NCBI RefSeq assembly: GCF_031326345.1
Contig: NZ_CP133671.1
Span: 2,232,001 to 2,296,000 of the forward strand
Reading direction: 5' to 3'
Length of the DNA stretch: 64,000 bases
DNA from: Aureispira sp. CCB-E
GTDB taxonomy: Bacteria > Bacteroidota > Bacteroidia > Chitinophagales > Saprospiraceae
Position numbers and translations under genes: made by a program. The notes under the pieces are model-generated. The model did not search any database, had not been told where the DNA came from, and saw only the letters and a list, made by a program, of their open reading frames with translations. Positions 9,532 through 18,194 of the stretch are shown here, in pieces. Position 1 is the first letter of the stretch; each line of letters begins with the position of its first letter.

Positions 9532-10671
9532 TTACTTGGCATACACAGCGGTATCAATTACTTCTTGATAGTATTCTTCATAGATAGGAAGGATATTGTG
9601 AATATCAAATGTTTTAGCCTGTTCTAAAGCATTATTTCTAAACGCTTGATGTATTTCATCTGTACTAAAGATTTTGAGTGCATTGGCAGCCATATCTTTT
9701 ACATCCCCGATATTGCTTAAATAGCCCGTTTTGCCATGTATATTAACCTCTGCTAAGCCTCCAGCATTAGAAGAAATGACAGGAACTTCACAAGCCATTG
9801 CTTCTAGAGCAGATAGACCAAAACTCTCACTACTAGAGGGCATTAGGAACAAATCAGAAATAGCTAAGAGTTCTTCAATGGCATCTTGTTTGCCAAGAAA
9901 ACGAATGTCGTCACAAAGATTTAATTCTCGGCAAAGCTGTTCTAAGTTTTGGCGTTCGGGACCATCTCCAATTAACAAAAGTTTGGAATCTATTTTTTTG
10001 CGAATAATGTCAAAGATACGAATGGCATCGTCTACACGCTTGACTTTTCTGAAATTTGAAATATGTGTGATAATTTTTTCCCCATTGGGGGCGATTGCCT
10101 TTTTGAAGTGATCTTTGTCTGTTTTTTTGAAACGGTTAAAATCAATAAAATTGGGAATAACTTTAATTTCTTTGGCAACATCAAAGAAGTTGAGTGTATC
10201 TTGTTTTAAGCTTTCAGAAACAGCTGTCAGCCCATCGGACTTATTCATTGCAAAAGTAACTGTTGGCGCATAGGCTGGGTCTTTTCCGACTAAGGTAATA
10301 TCTGTTCCATGTAATGTGGTTACAACAGGTATATAAATTCCTTCGTTTAGGAGAATTTTTTTTGCCATATAAGCAACCGAAGCATGAGGAATAGCATAAT
10401 GAACATGCAAAATATCTAGCTTGTCGTATTTGACAACATCCACTAATTTGCTAGCTAACGCTGTTTCATAAGGAGGGTAATCAAATAAAGGGTAATTGGC
10501 AAAGCGAACTTCTTTGTAAAAAATATTTTCGTGAAAGGCATCTAATCGAGCAGGTTGTCGATAGCTGATAAAATGCACTTTATGTCCTCTAGAAGCCAAG
10601 CCTTTTCCTAGTTCAGTTGCTACCACTCCCGACCCTCCATAAGTAGGGTAGCACACAATTCCAATTTTCAT
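9532..10671 (-). CDS. bshA: N-acetyl-alpha-D-glucosaminyl L-malate synthase
   Basis: A 379-residue GT4-family glycosyltransferase. The N-terminus (MKIGIVCYPTYGGSGVVATE) is the BshA signature, with the YGGSG loop that binds UDP-sugar. The C-terminal GT-B domain has GDGPER and the E-x7-E region SSSESFGLSALEAMACEVPV. BshA transfers GlcNAc from UDP-GlcNAc to L-malate, the first step of bacillithiol synthesis in the cytoplasm. Bacillithiol is used by many Bacteroidota. bshB and bshC are not in the window. The length is typical of the family. It stands alone on the minus strand. Confidence 0.95.
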   Translation of the reverse strand: MKIGIVCYPTYGGSGVVATELGKGLASRGHKVHFISYRQPARLDAFHENIFYKEVRFANYPLFDYPPYETALASKLVDVVKYDKLDILHVHYAIPHASVAYMAKKILLNEGIYIPVVTTLHGTDITLVGKDPAYAPTVTFAMNKSDGLTAVSESLKQDTLNFFDVAKEIKVIPNFIDFNRFKKTDKDHFKKAIAPNGEKIITHISNFRKVKRVDDAIRIFDIIRKKIDSKLLLIGDGPERQNLEQLCRELNLCDDIRFLGKQDAIEELLAISDLFLMPSSSESFGLSALEAMACEVPVISSNAGGLAEVNIHGKTGYLSNIGDVKDMAANALKIFSTDEIHQAFRNNALEQAKTFDIHNILPIYEEYYQEVIDTAVYAK

Positions 10672-10814
10672 CTTATGCTATTTTATATTTAGTAGTTGGT
10701 TGATGGTCATGAGATCGCAAGCTTAGTTAACAAAAAATAGATGTATTTCTATTGCTGTGATAATTAATAGTGTATTGTGAGATTTGAATTTATTGATTAT
10801 CAAACGAATAAGAT

Positions 10815-10848
10815 TTAGCTATACTGCTGCTACATGGTTTCAACGAAC
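10815..10848 (-). repeat. Outer inverted-repeat arm with palindromic core, left
   Basis: Read on the minus strand it begins GTTCGTTGAAACCATGTAGC and continues into AGCAGTATAGCTAA. It matches the copy at 11339-11372 in inverted orientation with a few mismatches and a small indel. The final part is a degenerate form of the dispersed TTAGCnGCGnnGCTAA palindrome. Confidence 0.6.
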
Positions 10849-11148
10849 TGTTGTTATATAATTACTTTGTGGGGCACTTAAATTTATGCATTTTATTGCC
10901 TGAGATCGTTTTTTGGTTTTACGATATATTAAAAAAAACGTTTAGTTGACGATTGTATCCTATTATTTTTAAGAGCAAAAATACCGTATAGATAACAGGT
11001 GTCAACAGGTGCAATTATCCCATGAAGTAATATTATAATTAAATTAATTTACTTACTACTGCCACAACCTCAAAGAAAAGATTTTTTGTGAAGAATCTTT
11101 TTAAAAAGAAGTGATTTTTAAATGATGTAACACAAAAATGACCAAGCT

Positions 11149-11219
11149 TAATTTTTTTATTAAAAGCTTAACTCAGCACTGAATCTTCTCAATCCACTTA
11201 AGTTTTAATAAAAAAATTA
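11149..11219. repeat. Perfect 17-bp A/T inverted repeat
   Basis: TAATTTTTTTATTAAAA (11149-11165) and TTTTAATAAAAAAATTA (11203-11219) are perfect reverse complements 37 nt apart. It lies inside the region bounded by the outer inverted repeat. It could form a cruciform or a hairpin in RNA. Confidence 0.55.
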
Positions 11220-11338
11220 GAACAGCTTACTGCTCATTACTTCCATTCGTAGTCATTCTTAGCGTATTAGTACATTTATTAGAGTGATTCGAACGAGTGT
11301 TTTATCAGCTAATATTATAATTCTTATAAATTTCAATA

Positions 11339-11390
11339 GTTCGTTGAAACCACATAGTAGCAGCGCAGCTAACTATTAATAAATGATTAC
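11339..11390 (+). repeat. Outer inverted-repeat arm with palindromic core, right
   Basis: It starts GTTCGTTGAAACCACATAGT, continues AGCAGCGCAGCTAACTATT, and ends AATAAATGATTACATAAGAA. The first part mirrors 10815-10848. The second part is a copy of the dispersed palindrome found at 58.3, 59.0, 59.2 and 61.9 kb, with the same kind of downstream tail. Confidence 0.6.
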
Positions 11391-11531
11391 ATAAGAACAA
11401 AGAAAGGTTCAAAATAGTTGTCCCTATTGGAACATTCAGTCAAAATCTTGTGTTCAAAAGATAAAATGTTTAGCTTTGCTTAAAATGTAAAATAAGTATC
11501 CTTTGTTTTTGAATGAAAAATATAAATTATT

Positions 11532-12383
11532 ATGAATAAAATAAACGACCAAGAATTGCTCAATTTTATAACCAATGCTTTACACGAAGATATTCAAGAT
11601 GGTGATCATACTTCTTTGGCTTGTGTACCCAAAGGGGCGATTGGAAAAGCAAAATTATTGGTTAAAGATGAAGGAATCTTGGCAGGTGTAGCCTTGGCCA
11701 AAAAAATTTTTCAGCATGTTGATCCCGATTTTGAGATAGAGATATTTATTGAAGATGGAACGCCTGTCAAATATGGCGACATTGCTTTTGAGGTACGAGG
11801 AAAAAGTCAAGCAATTTTAAAAACAGAACGTTTGGTTTTGAATGCTATGCAGCGAATGAGCGGTATTGCGACAATGTCTCGACAGTTTGTAGATGCTGTA
11901 GATGGCTTGAATGTTCAAATTTTGGATACACGCAAGACGACTCCTCTGTTGCGTTTCTTAGAGAAATGGGCTGTTCGAATTGGTGGCGCAACCAATTATA
12001 GAACTGGTTTGTACGATCGAATTATGATTAAGGATAATCACATTGATTTTTGTGGCACCATTACAAAAGCGGTCAATCAAACACAAGCGTATTTAAAAGA
12101 ACAGCATTTGGATTTGGAAATTACTTTGGAAGTGCGAGATATGCAAGAATTGCAGGAAGCTCTAGAAGTAGGGCAAATTAATCGAATTATGTTAGATAAT
12201 TTTGATACAGATACGATGCGCAAAGCAGTGGCTTTGATTGATGGGCGATTTGAAGTAGAAGCTTCAGGCGGCATTACTTTAGAAACTGTCCGTGCATATG
12301 CAGAAACAGGAGTGGATTTTATTTCTGTTGGCGCCTTGACACATTCTTTTAGAAGCATGGATTTGAGTCTTAAGAAAAAATAA
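11532..12383 (+). CDS. nadC: Nicotinate-nucleotide pyrophosphorylase (carboxylating)
   Basis: A 283-residue quinolinate phosphoribosyltransferase, which makes nicotinate mononucleotide from quinolinate and PRPP in de novo NAD synthesis. Visible family motifs include ALHEDIQDGDHTS near the start, the LNAMQRMSGIAT helix, the active-site segment ILDTRKTTPLLRFLEKWAVR, the GGATNYRTGLYDRIMIKDNH block, and the phosphate-binding C-terminal region EASGGITLETVRAYAETGVDF. The length is normal. The ABA4-like gene starts 3 bp after its stop, so the pair should be cotranscribed. Confidence 0.97.
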   Translation: MNKINDQELLNFITNALHEDIQDGDHTSLACVPKGAIGKAKLLVKDEGILAGVALAKKIFQHVDPDFEIEIFIEDGTPVKYGDIAFEVRGKSQAILKTERLVLNAMQRMSGIATMSRQFVDAVDGLNVQILDTRKTTPLLRFLEKWAVRIGGATNYRTGLYDRIMIKDNHIDFCGTITKAVNQTQAYLKEQHLDLEITLEVRDMQELQEALEVGQINRIMLDNFDTDTMRKAVALIDGRFEVEASGGITLETVRAYAETGVDFISVGALTHSFRSMDLSLKKK

Positions 12384-12386
12384 ATC

Positions 12387-12833
12387 ATGGATACAGCATT
12401 ATTATTCAAGCTTTTTAACACAGCAGTATTGCTCCCTTGGGCTTTATTGCTGTGTTTCCCAAAATGGAAGGGAACTCAAAAAATGATTGACTGGCACTTG
12501 CCAATTGTTCTCTTAGGTTTTGCTTATTTAATACTTTTATTGATGACCTTGTGCTCGCCTTCTAGTGGAAGTCCAGTAGATTTTATGTCTTTGGCTGGAA
12601 TTAAAGCAGCTTTTGCAAGAGATGAAGTTATGCTGATTGGGTGGATTCACTACCTTGCATTTGATTTATTTGTAGGTATGTGGGAGGTAGTTGATGCTCA
12701 AAAGAGAGGAATAACACATTTTCTATTGATTCCTTGCCTTATTGGTACCTTTTTGTACGGACCAGTAGGTTTTGTTTTGTATTGGGTGCTCCGCCAGTGG
12801 TATCATTCTAAGGCAAAGAAAGAAATAGGATAG
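12387..12833 (+). CDS. ABA4-like integral membrane protein
   Basis: A 148-residue protein with about four membrane segments: near residues 5-24, 34-54, a central DLFVGMWEVVDA helix, and a C-terminal helix. The layout and the motifs GWIHYLAFDLFVGMWEVVDA and FLYGPVGFVLYW match the ABA4-like family, named after the plant protein needed for neoxanthin formation. The bacterial function is not established. It begins 3 bp after nadC, so translation is likely coupled. Confidence 0.8.
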   Translation: MDTALLFKLFNTAVLLPWALLLCFPKWKGTQKMIDWHLPIVLLGFAYLILLLMTLCSPSSGSPVDFMSLAGIKAAFARDEVMLIGWIHYLAFDLFVGMWEVVDAQKRGITHFLLIPCLIGTFLYGPVGFVLYWVLRQWYHSKAKKEIG

Positions 12834-12855
12834 TGTTGGTTATGTTATGTTCTGA

Positions 12856-13005
12856 TTAGGTCAAGACGGATATACCAGTGATAAGCATCATCGAAAGGAC
12901 TTGTACCCAAAATCTAGGGCTTTGATAAACGCTTACACCTTGTTCCGAGATGTCCTTACCGATGTGCATTAAAACAACCGCAAAGAATAAACTCAAAATT
13001 AGCAT
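12856..13005 (-). CDS. Small membrane protein
   Basis: From the ATG at 13005 the product is 49 residues with two hydrophobic segments: MLILSLFFAVVLMHIG near the N-terminus and VQVLSMMLITGISVL at the C-terminus. An upstream in-frame ATG at 13086 would give 76 residues with a lysine-rich, A/T-driven extension that looks untranslated. No family is recognised. It is convergent with the ABA4-like gene. It may be a real two-helix protein or a chance frame. Confidence 0.4.
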   Translation of the reverse strand: MLILSLFFAVVLMHIGKDISEQGVSVYQSPRFWVQVLSMMLITGISVLT

Positions 13006-13246
13006 AAGACTCTGTTTTGAAGGTGAAAAAATAAATTTTTGTAAAAAGATATAGTGTATCTTGTTTTTTTTGGAGAAACAAGACACTACATTGATCTCTA
13101 TATAATATTAACTCAAAAAAAGTACCAAAAGTTTTCTTTGGCTTTGATTTTTTAGGGTAATTTTTTTACAAAAAAAGTACCCTTTTAAAGAAGTTACTGA
13201 AACGTATTTTTAGAGAGTGTATTGGTGGTAGAATAGGGGATGTAAT

Positions 13247-13283
13247 AAAAATAAAAAGGCCAAGTTGCCGAAGCAACTTGACC
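13247..13283 (-). terminator. Intrinsic terminator of a short minus-strand transcript
   Basis: Read on the minus strand, GGTCAAGTTGC-TTCG-GCAACTTGGCC forms an 11-bp stem with a UUCG tetraloop (13283-13258). It is followed at once by TTTTTATTTTTATT. This is the textbook form of a factor-independent terminator. No protein gene lies upstream of it on the minus strand for more than 2 kb. Confidence 0.8.
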
Positions 13284-13309
13284 AGAAAACTAAACCCTAA
13301 AACCCATGA
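13247..13309 (-). ncRNA. Candidate small RNA of about 60 nt
   Basis: A complete Bacteroidota promoter (13344-13314, minus) is followed 50-60 nt later by an intrinsic terminator, with no room for a protein. The predicted RNA starts near 13309 and carries an unusual GGGTTTTAGGGTTTAG stretch before the terminator hairpin. The region between the promoter and the hairpin is unstructured, as in many base-pairing sRNAs. No known sRNA family is recognised. Start and end are inferred from signals only. Confidence 0.5.
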
Positions 13310-13313
13310 ACTA

Positions 13314-13344
13314 CAAATATAAATATTTTTTTCAGAAAGTCAAA
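13314..13344 (-). promoter_or_regulatory. Bacteroidota housekeeping promoter, minus strand
   Basis: On the minus strand TTTG (13344-13341) is separated by 19 bp from TATATTTG (13321-13314). This fits the phylum's TTG/TTTG -33 and TAnnTTTG -7 consensus with the right spacing. It drives the short transcript that ends at the 13283-13247 terminator. Confidence 0.6.
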
Positions 13345-13809
13345 GAAATGAGCTATTTTTTTTAGGAAATGAATTTTAAGGAGCTCCAAAGCTTCTTCTT
13401 ATCTTGTTGGTAGAAGGAATTATTTTTTGTAAAGATAGGGGCTATTAATAGTAACAACATTATTATTAAGGAAGCGACTTAGGGATAGATATTGAGTGCA
13501 TGTTATTTCTAGGAAAATGATTTTGGGGTTAATATTTTATTTGTAAATATTATAATAAAATCAGTGTGCTTTGTTGTCAATAGTTTTATGATTTTTTATT
13601 GCTAATAATATTGTACCTTTGTAATCGTTTTGATATTGTAATTAGAACCTAATTTAGTATCGTTTTTTTGATATTTAAAAAATGAAAATGTATTGATTAT
13701 GAGTGAAATGGTTTGATAATTGCAACTAGCTCAATAGTTATTCAAATTACTAAAATTGGCACTGCCCAATACCCCGCAAGAAATACCAAACACGAAATAA
13801 AACAGTTCC
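13345..13809. other. A/T-rich upstream region of the TPR gene
   Basis: No gene is seen. A TACCTTTG box at 13614-13621 matches the -7 promoter consensus on the plus strand and would give a leader of roughly 180 nt before the TPR gene at 13810. A matching -33 TTG at the right spacing is not obvious, so the promoter is tentative. Confidence 0.4.
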
Positions 13810-15249
13810 ATGAATACTGGAAAAAAAAGCACTTTAATAGTTGCTATTATGATGATAATAGCTACCCAATTGATACAAGCCCAAACCGAACAAGAGTTTT
13901 ACACTTCAGCCACTACAAAATATGAGTTGGGGCAATTTGAAGCAGCAATAGAGGATTATACCAAAGCGATTGAACTAAAAAAGAGTTATACCTACGCTTT
14001 TTATGGTCGGGGGCTGACTTATATGAGTTTGGGCAAGTATGCAGAGGCACTAGCTGATTTTGAGAAAGTCGCAGCGTTAAACCCTAGGTTTATCAATGTT
14101 TATTATAGCAAAGGTCGGAGCCGATTAAGTCTAGGCGACTACAAAGGAGCGATTGAGGATTTTAAAAATGCTATTATGAGCAATGAGATGAATTCATATG
14201 CTTATGTTGGAATCGGAAATAGTTTGGCTGCCTTGGGCAAATATGAAGCAGCTTTGAAAGAGTTAGACAAAGCGATAGAAATTTATGAAGGAGATGCACA
14301 TGCTTTTGTGGTGAGAGGATTGGTTTATGATGCCATGGAAGAGTATGAAAAAGCTTTGTTGGATTACAACAAGGCTATTGAGATGAATCCGAAGGATGCC
14401 CGTGCTTTTGCTCAACGAGCTGTTACTAAAGTAAAAATGAAACGCCAACAAGAAGCAACTTTTGATTTTAATAAGGCTATTGCTTTGAATCCTGAATATG
14501 CTCCCATTTATATCAATCGAGCGACTTCAAAAAAGTGGCTGAGAAATTACAAAGGAGCTATTCAAGATTATACCAAAGCGATTGAACTAGAACCAAATAA
14601 TGCTATTGTTTATAATGAAAGGGGGATTGTAAAAGCAGAAATGGGGGATTATACGCATGCCATTGAAGATTATAACAAAGCAATAGAACTAAATTCTACG
14701 TTTAAGGAAGCGTACATTAATCGAGCTTGGGGCTATTATCAATCAAAAAATTACGAACAGGCGATTGCTGATTATACAGAGGTTATTAAATTGGATCGAG
14801 AAAATATTACCGCTTATTTTCATAGAGGAGAGGCGCAGTTAGAAGGAGAAAATTACGAATTGGCTATCAGGGACATGTCTAAAGTAATCGCTTTCGATCC
14901 GATGCATTCAGAGGCTTATTGTAGTAGAGGTATGGCAAATTTTAAAAATGGATTGTCTCAAAAATCTATTGAGGATTATGACAAAGCGATAGAATTGAAC
15001 CCTCAATTTACCACAGCTATTCGTGCTCGTGCTGCCGCAAAGTTTGATTTATATGATTTTAAAGGAGCTATTCAAGATTATAATCGTTTAATCAAACAAG
15101 AACCAGGAGATGCGGTTGCTTATTTTGATCGAGGGGTTGCCAAACTAAAAGCAGGCAATACGAAGGCTGCTTGTAGTGATTTTTCTAAATCTAGAGATAT
15201 GGGGCATGAACCAGCACAGCAGGCTTTGAGTGAATTTTGTGGGGAATAA
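13810..15249 (+). CDS. Secreted tetratricopeptide-repeat protein
   Basis: A 479-residue protein with an N-terminal signal peptide (TLIVAIMMIIATQLIQAQ) followed by about thirteen uninterrupted 34-residue TPR units, typically GxYxxAIEDYxKAIELNP. TPR arrays are protein-interaction scaffolds. The signal peptide places this one in the periplasm or outer-membrane space. It is convergent with a second, shorter TPR gene 82 bp away with similar repeat consensus, so the two may be old duplicates. The partner is unknown. Confidence 0.85.
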   Translation: MNTGKKSTLIVAIMMIIATQLIQAQTEQEFYTSATTKYELGQFEAAIEDYTKAIELKKSYTYAFYGRGLTYMSLGKYAEALADFEKVAALNPRFINVYYSKGRSRLSLGDYKGAIEDFKNAIMSNEMNSYAYVGIGNSLAALGKYEAALKELDKAIEIYEGDAHAFVVRGLVYDAMEEYEKALLDYNKAIEMNPKDARAFAQRAVTKVKMKRQQEATFDFNKAIALNPEYAPIYINRATSKKWLRNYKGAIQDYTKAIELEPNNAIVYNERGIVKAEMGDYTHAIEDYNKAIELNSTFKEAYINRAWGYYQSKNYEQAIADYTEVIKLDRENITAYFHRGEAQLEGENYELAIRDMSKVIAFDPMHSEAYCSRGMANFKNGLSQKSIEDYDKAIELNPQFTTAIRARAAAKFDLYDFKGAIQDYNRLIKQEPGDAVAYFDRGVAKLKAGNTKAACSDFSKSRDMGHEPAQQALSEFCGE

Positions 15250-15331
15250 TTTAAGCAGATCAATAGGGTAATTAGCAGTTAACCCAAAGTTAAAATATGA
15301 TGATGAAAATTATCAACTATACCAAGAACGA

Positions 15332-16120
15332 CTAGGATAAATCAAGTTCATCCAAAACTGTTTTTGCTTTTTCAAAACCATATTGATAGGCTTTTTTGAA
15401 ATCTTTTGTAGCTTTTTTTTGATCTTGAAGCTGCAATTGAACAATGCCTCTATGATAATACGCAATGCCATTTTTAGGTTGACAACGAATAGCTTTTGAA
15501 AAATCGTTAAGTGCTTTCTTATACGATTTTATGCTTAAGTAAAGTAAGCCTCTATCGTTAAAGATATTGGCATCATTTCTATTGTATTGGATTGCTTTTT
15601 TGTAGTCTAACAAGGCTCCATCAAAATCCTTTAAAGCAAACTTTGATAATGCTCGATGCCGATAAGCATTGACATATTTGGGGCTTATTTTGAGGGCAAT
15701 ATCAAATTCTGAAATAGCAGCTTGATGCTGCTGTTGGAGGGCTTTTTGAATGCCAATATTAAAACGAGCAACAACGTGTTTGGGGTCTATCTCAATTGCT
15801 TTGAGGTAGTCTTCCAAGGCGTTTTGTGCTTGTCCTAAAGCCATTTTGGCGATGCCTCGATTGCTATACGCATCAGCATAATGTTTCTTTTGTTGAATCG
15901 CTTTATCATAGTCCTCTATTGCTGCTTGGTAATGCCCTAATGCTGCTCGACAAACGCCACAATTGTTGTAAGCAGCAGCAGGGTTAGGATAGTTTTTAAT
16001 AGCTTTTTCATAATAATGAATTGCCTTTGCATGATTGTTTTTTTGTGCTTGGGCATAACCTTTATGAAAAGGAGTAGTGGTAAAACTACCTATAAAAGCA
16101 AGCAGTATTTTTTTGACCAT
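15332..16120 (-). CDS. Tetratricopeptide-repeat protein
   Basis: A 262-residue protein with six to seven TPR units (for example QAAIEDYDKAIQQKKHYADA and KKALNDFSKAIRCQPKNGI) after a short hydrophobic N-terminus, MVKKILLAFIGSF. That segment may be a signal peptide ending near YAQA. It is convergent with the larger TPR gene and shares its repeat style. A small secreted protein gene lies 111 bp upstream on the same strand. Confidence 0.8.
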   Translation of the reverse strand: MVKKILLAFIGSFTTTPFHKGYAQAQKNNHAKAIHYYEKAIKNYPNPAAAYNNCGVCRAALGHYQAAIEDYDKAIQQKKHYADAYSNRGIAKMALGQAQNALEDYLKAIEIDPKHVVARFNIGIQKALQQQHQAAISEFDIALKISPKYVNAYRHRALSKFALKDFDGALLDYKKAIQYNRNDANIFNDRGLLYLSIKSYKKALNDFSKAIRCQPKNGIAYYHRGIVQLQLQDQKKATKDFKKAYQYGFEKAKTVLDELDLS

Positions 16121-16231
16121 ATTTAACAGGGAACTTCTGAACGATGAATAAAAAGTAATTGAAAAACGTAAGGGGCAATTTGTTAGTTCTTGATTCTAGT
16201 TGGTAGTACGTTTCTCAGTCAATTGAAAGGT

Positions 16232-16597
16232 TTAATTTTCTTTTTTCATAATATAGTATATCAATGTACTGGTCTTATCCAAGATTTTATGAGTCTCAAT
16301 TAAAGTATACCCTTGTTTAGCCATGAAGTTCAAGGCATCGACAACAGAAGCAAAAATAATTTCATGACCATTTTTGTCTTTTATCGTATTTCGAAGGCTA
16401 GGATCGGCCAGGCGGTTGTTGAAACGAGGAGCATTGTATCGTGTTCCAAAGTCTATATAAATATCACTTTCGTCTTGATTGGAAACCATCCGAATATATT
16501 CAGATTCTATCTTAGTAAAATCTTTTCCATTTAAGGTTTGGGCAAAAAGTGGACTTGTTAGCGTGAAAAATAAGAGGTGTAGTAAAAATACTTTCAT
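16232..16597 (-). CDS. Small secreted protein of unknown function
   Basis: A 121-residue protein with a clear signal peptide (MKVFLLHLLFFTLTSPLFAQ). The mature part has the segment EIIFASVVDALNFMAKQGYT followed by LIETHKI and a lysine-rich end. A VVDALNFMAxxGYxL pattern is common in small Bacteroidota proteins of unknown role, but I cannot name the family. It reads toward the TPR gene at 16120 and may share its transcript. Confidence 0.7.
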   Translation of the reverse strand: MKVFLLHLLFFTLTSPLFAQTLNGKDFTKIESEYIRMVSNQDESDIYIDFGTRYNAPRFNNRLADPSLRNTIKDKNGHEIIFASVVDALNFMAKQGYTLIETHKILDKTSTLIYYIMKKEN

Positions 16598-16842
16598 GTT
16601 TTTATATTTTAGATTTATTAATACGCGTGTTTATAAGCAAGGGTTTAGAAAAACCATAGAAGTCATGTAGTAATAGGGTAGCTAAATCTTTCTGCTTTTT
16701 AGCTGTATTTTTTGAGGAAGATTACTTAGATGCTTATATCAAATAAAAAATTGGCAATCAATTCTTTTATAAGAAAAACTAGAATTGTAGTATTAATGTA
16801 CAAAAAAACTTACAACCTATTCTATTTTTTAAGAATGTTGTG

Positions 16843-17778
16843 TTAAATAGGAGCTACTAACCATTTTTTTCGTTGTTGTTGTTCTAAAATAGGATGAGTA
16901 ACATTTTGAATAGAGGTCTGAATGGAGTCTAAAATTCTCTTTTTTACAAAATGTTGGTGGACAACAAGGCTAATTTCGCGGGCAGGTTGAGGAGCTGAAA
17001 TTGGATGTAAATACTCAAGGTCTTCTTCTGGTAAATCTAAAGTTGCCAAATAAGGAAGTAAGGTAATTGCTTGGTTTTTTCGTACAAATTTCATCAACGT
17101 ATCAATTGTTCCTGATTTGTACTCTAAGTTCCAATTATCGTCGCGTTGAGTATGAAGGTTACAAATCGTTTCTACTTGTGTACGAAGACAGTGCCCTTCG
17201 TTGAGTAACCAGAGGCGGTTGCAATCAATTTCACTTACTTTGATATTCTTTTTGGAGGAGCGTCTAGTTTTGTCAAATAACAAAAAGGGCTCATTGTATA
17301 ATGGCTTTTCAATTAGCGTATCGTGTTTTAGGGGAGTTGATAAAATGCCAATATCAAGGTTTCTGCTCTCTAAACCTTTGATAATATGATCGGTTGTCAT
17401 TTCGCTAATGACAAATTTTATGTTAGGGTGTTGCTGTACAAAATTATTTAAGAATAGCGGCAACAAGTAAGGCGCCACTGTTGGAATAACTCCAATGTTT
17501 AGTTGCCCACTAGATTCTCCTTTCAAATCTCCAACAACCTCATCCAATATATCCAATTCTTTGTGAATGATTTTTAGTTGTTTTAAAATCGCTGCTCCTT
17601 CTTTGGTTGTTGTAATGGGCTTGGTTTTTCGGTCAAACAATTGCAAGCCCAATTCACTCTCTAGCTTTGAAACCATTGTACTCAGTGTAGATTGTGTGAT
17701 AAAACATTTTTCAGCTGCCTTACCAAAACTTTGAACTTCCGCTACAGCAATAGCATACTTTATTTGTTGAATATTCAT
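16843..17778 (-). CDS. oxyR: Hydrogen-peroxide sensing LysR-type regulator OxyR
   Basis: From the Met at 17778 the product is 311 residues and begins MNIQQIKYAIAVAEVQSFGK, a normal LysR helix-turn-helix start. An upstream ATG at 17820 would add 14 residues but overlaps the operator-like repeat, so I prefer the inner start. The effector domain carries GHCLRTQVETIC, with Cys197 and Cys206 nine residues apart, exactly as the peroxide-sensing Cys199/Cys208 of E. coli OxyR. It diverges from katG, the classical OxyR target, and two copies of a 26-bp operator-like sequence lie between them. Confidence 0.92.
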   Translation of the reverse strand: MNIQQIKYAIAVAEVQSFGKAAEKCFITQSTLSTMVSKLESELGLQLFDRKTKPITTTKEGAAILKQLKIIHKELDILDEVVGDLKGESSGQLNIGVIPTVAPYLLPLFLNNFVQQHPNIKFVISEMTTDHIIKGLESRNLDIGILSTPLKHDTLIEKPLYNEPFLLFDKTRRSSKKNIKVSEIDCNRLWLLNEGHCLRTQVETICNLHTQRDDNWNLEYKSGTIDTLMKFVRKNQAITLLPYLATLDLPEEDLEYLHPISAPQPAREISLVVHQHFVKKRILDSIQTSIQNVTHPILEQQQRKKWLVAPI

Positions 17779-17798
17779 TGATGCTGTCAATATAAAGG

Positions 17799-17824
17799 TT
17801 GAAAATATCGTTTTTATCAATCAA
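17799..17824. promoter_or_regulatory. Operator-like repeat, oxyR-proximal copy
   Basis: This 26-bp sequence starts TTGAAAATATCGTTTTTATC and ends AATCAA. It differs at one base from 18195-18220. TTGA and TCAA form outer inverted half-sites of the LysR T-N-A kind. It begins 21 bp upstream of the chosen oxyR start, where an autoregulatory site would be expected. Confidence 0.6.
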
Positions 17825-17945
17825 ATATAAGCCATATCTTGCAGATGTTAATCATTATAGTGTTAAAAATAGTTCTTTATCAAGCAATTTTTAGCCGTAT
17901 CTACAGTTGATAGATACTTAGATTTAAATATTAAAATCAAAAAAC

Positions 17946-18080
17946 ATGGCACATCAAAAAAACAAAATATCTAAAGAGCGTGTTAGGGAATGGAGTAATT
18001 ATAGTTACAACAATAGGGATGAGTCTGTATGGCAGGACTTTTTGTTTCTGCAAATTTTCTTAAAAAAACTTAGATTTTAA
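17946..18080 (+). CDS. Possible 44-residue peptide between oxyR and katG
   Basis: An ATG at 17946 opens 44 codons: MAHQKNKISKERVREWSNYS, a charged middle, then DFLFLQIFLKKLRF. The composition (two Trp, alternating charges) is more protein-like than random A/T DNA. No family is recognised. It lies between the two operator-like repeats in katG orientation, so it could be a leader peptide or a remnant of a lost peroxide-stress gene. Confidence 0.3.
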   Translation: MAHQKNKISKERVREWSNYSYNNRDESVWQDFLFLQIFLKKLRF

Positions 18081-18194
18081 GCACATTACTAATTAAGCTT
18101 TCGATCTTACGAAGTAACTTAATATCTTGTTAAGAGAACTAAATAATAAAGAAGAGTTAAAATAAAATTAATATCTATAGTATCAATATAGCGA

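Larger units (their letters stand above)
10672..11531. other. 860-bp non-coding region with nested inverted repeats
   Basis: No convincing frame is present between bshA and nadC, which diverge. It contains an outer inverted repeat (10815-10848 against 11339-11372) and an inner perfect 17-bp A/T-rich inverted repeat (11149-11165 / 11203-11219). The outer arms end in the palindromic core that recurs elsewhere in the window. It could be a decayed small mobile element or a regulatory region. Confidence 0.5.

Noticed and set aside
13303-13365. Short plus-strand frame MNYKYKYFFQKVKEMSYFF opposite the small RNA promoter
   Set aside because: It is A/T-driven and lies antisense to a convincing promoter-terminator pair.
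17778-17820. Upstream ATG for oxyR adding 14 residues
   Set aside because: The extension overlaps the operator-like repeat and is not typical of LysR proteins, which begin at MNIQQIKY-type sequences.
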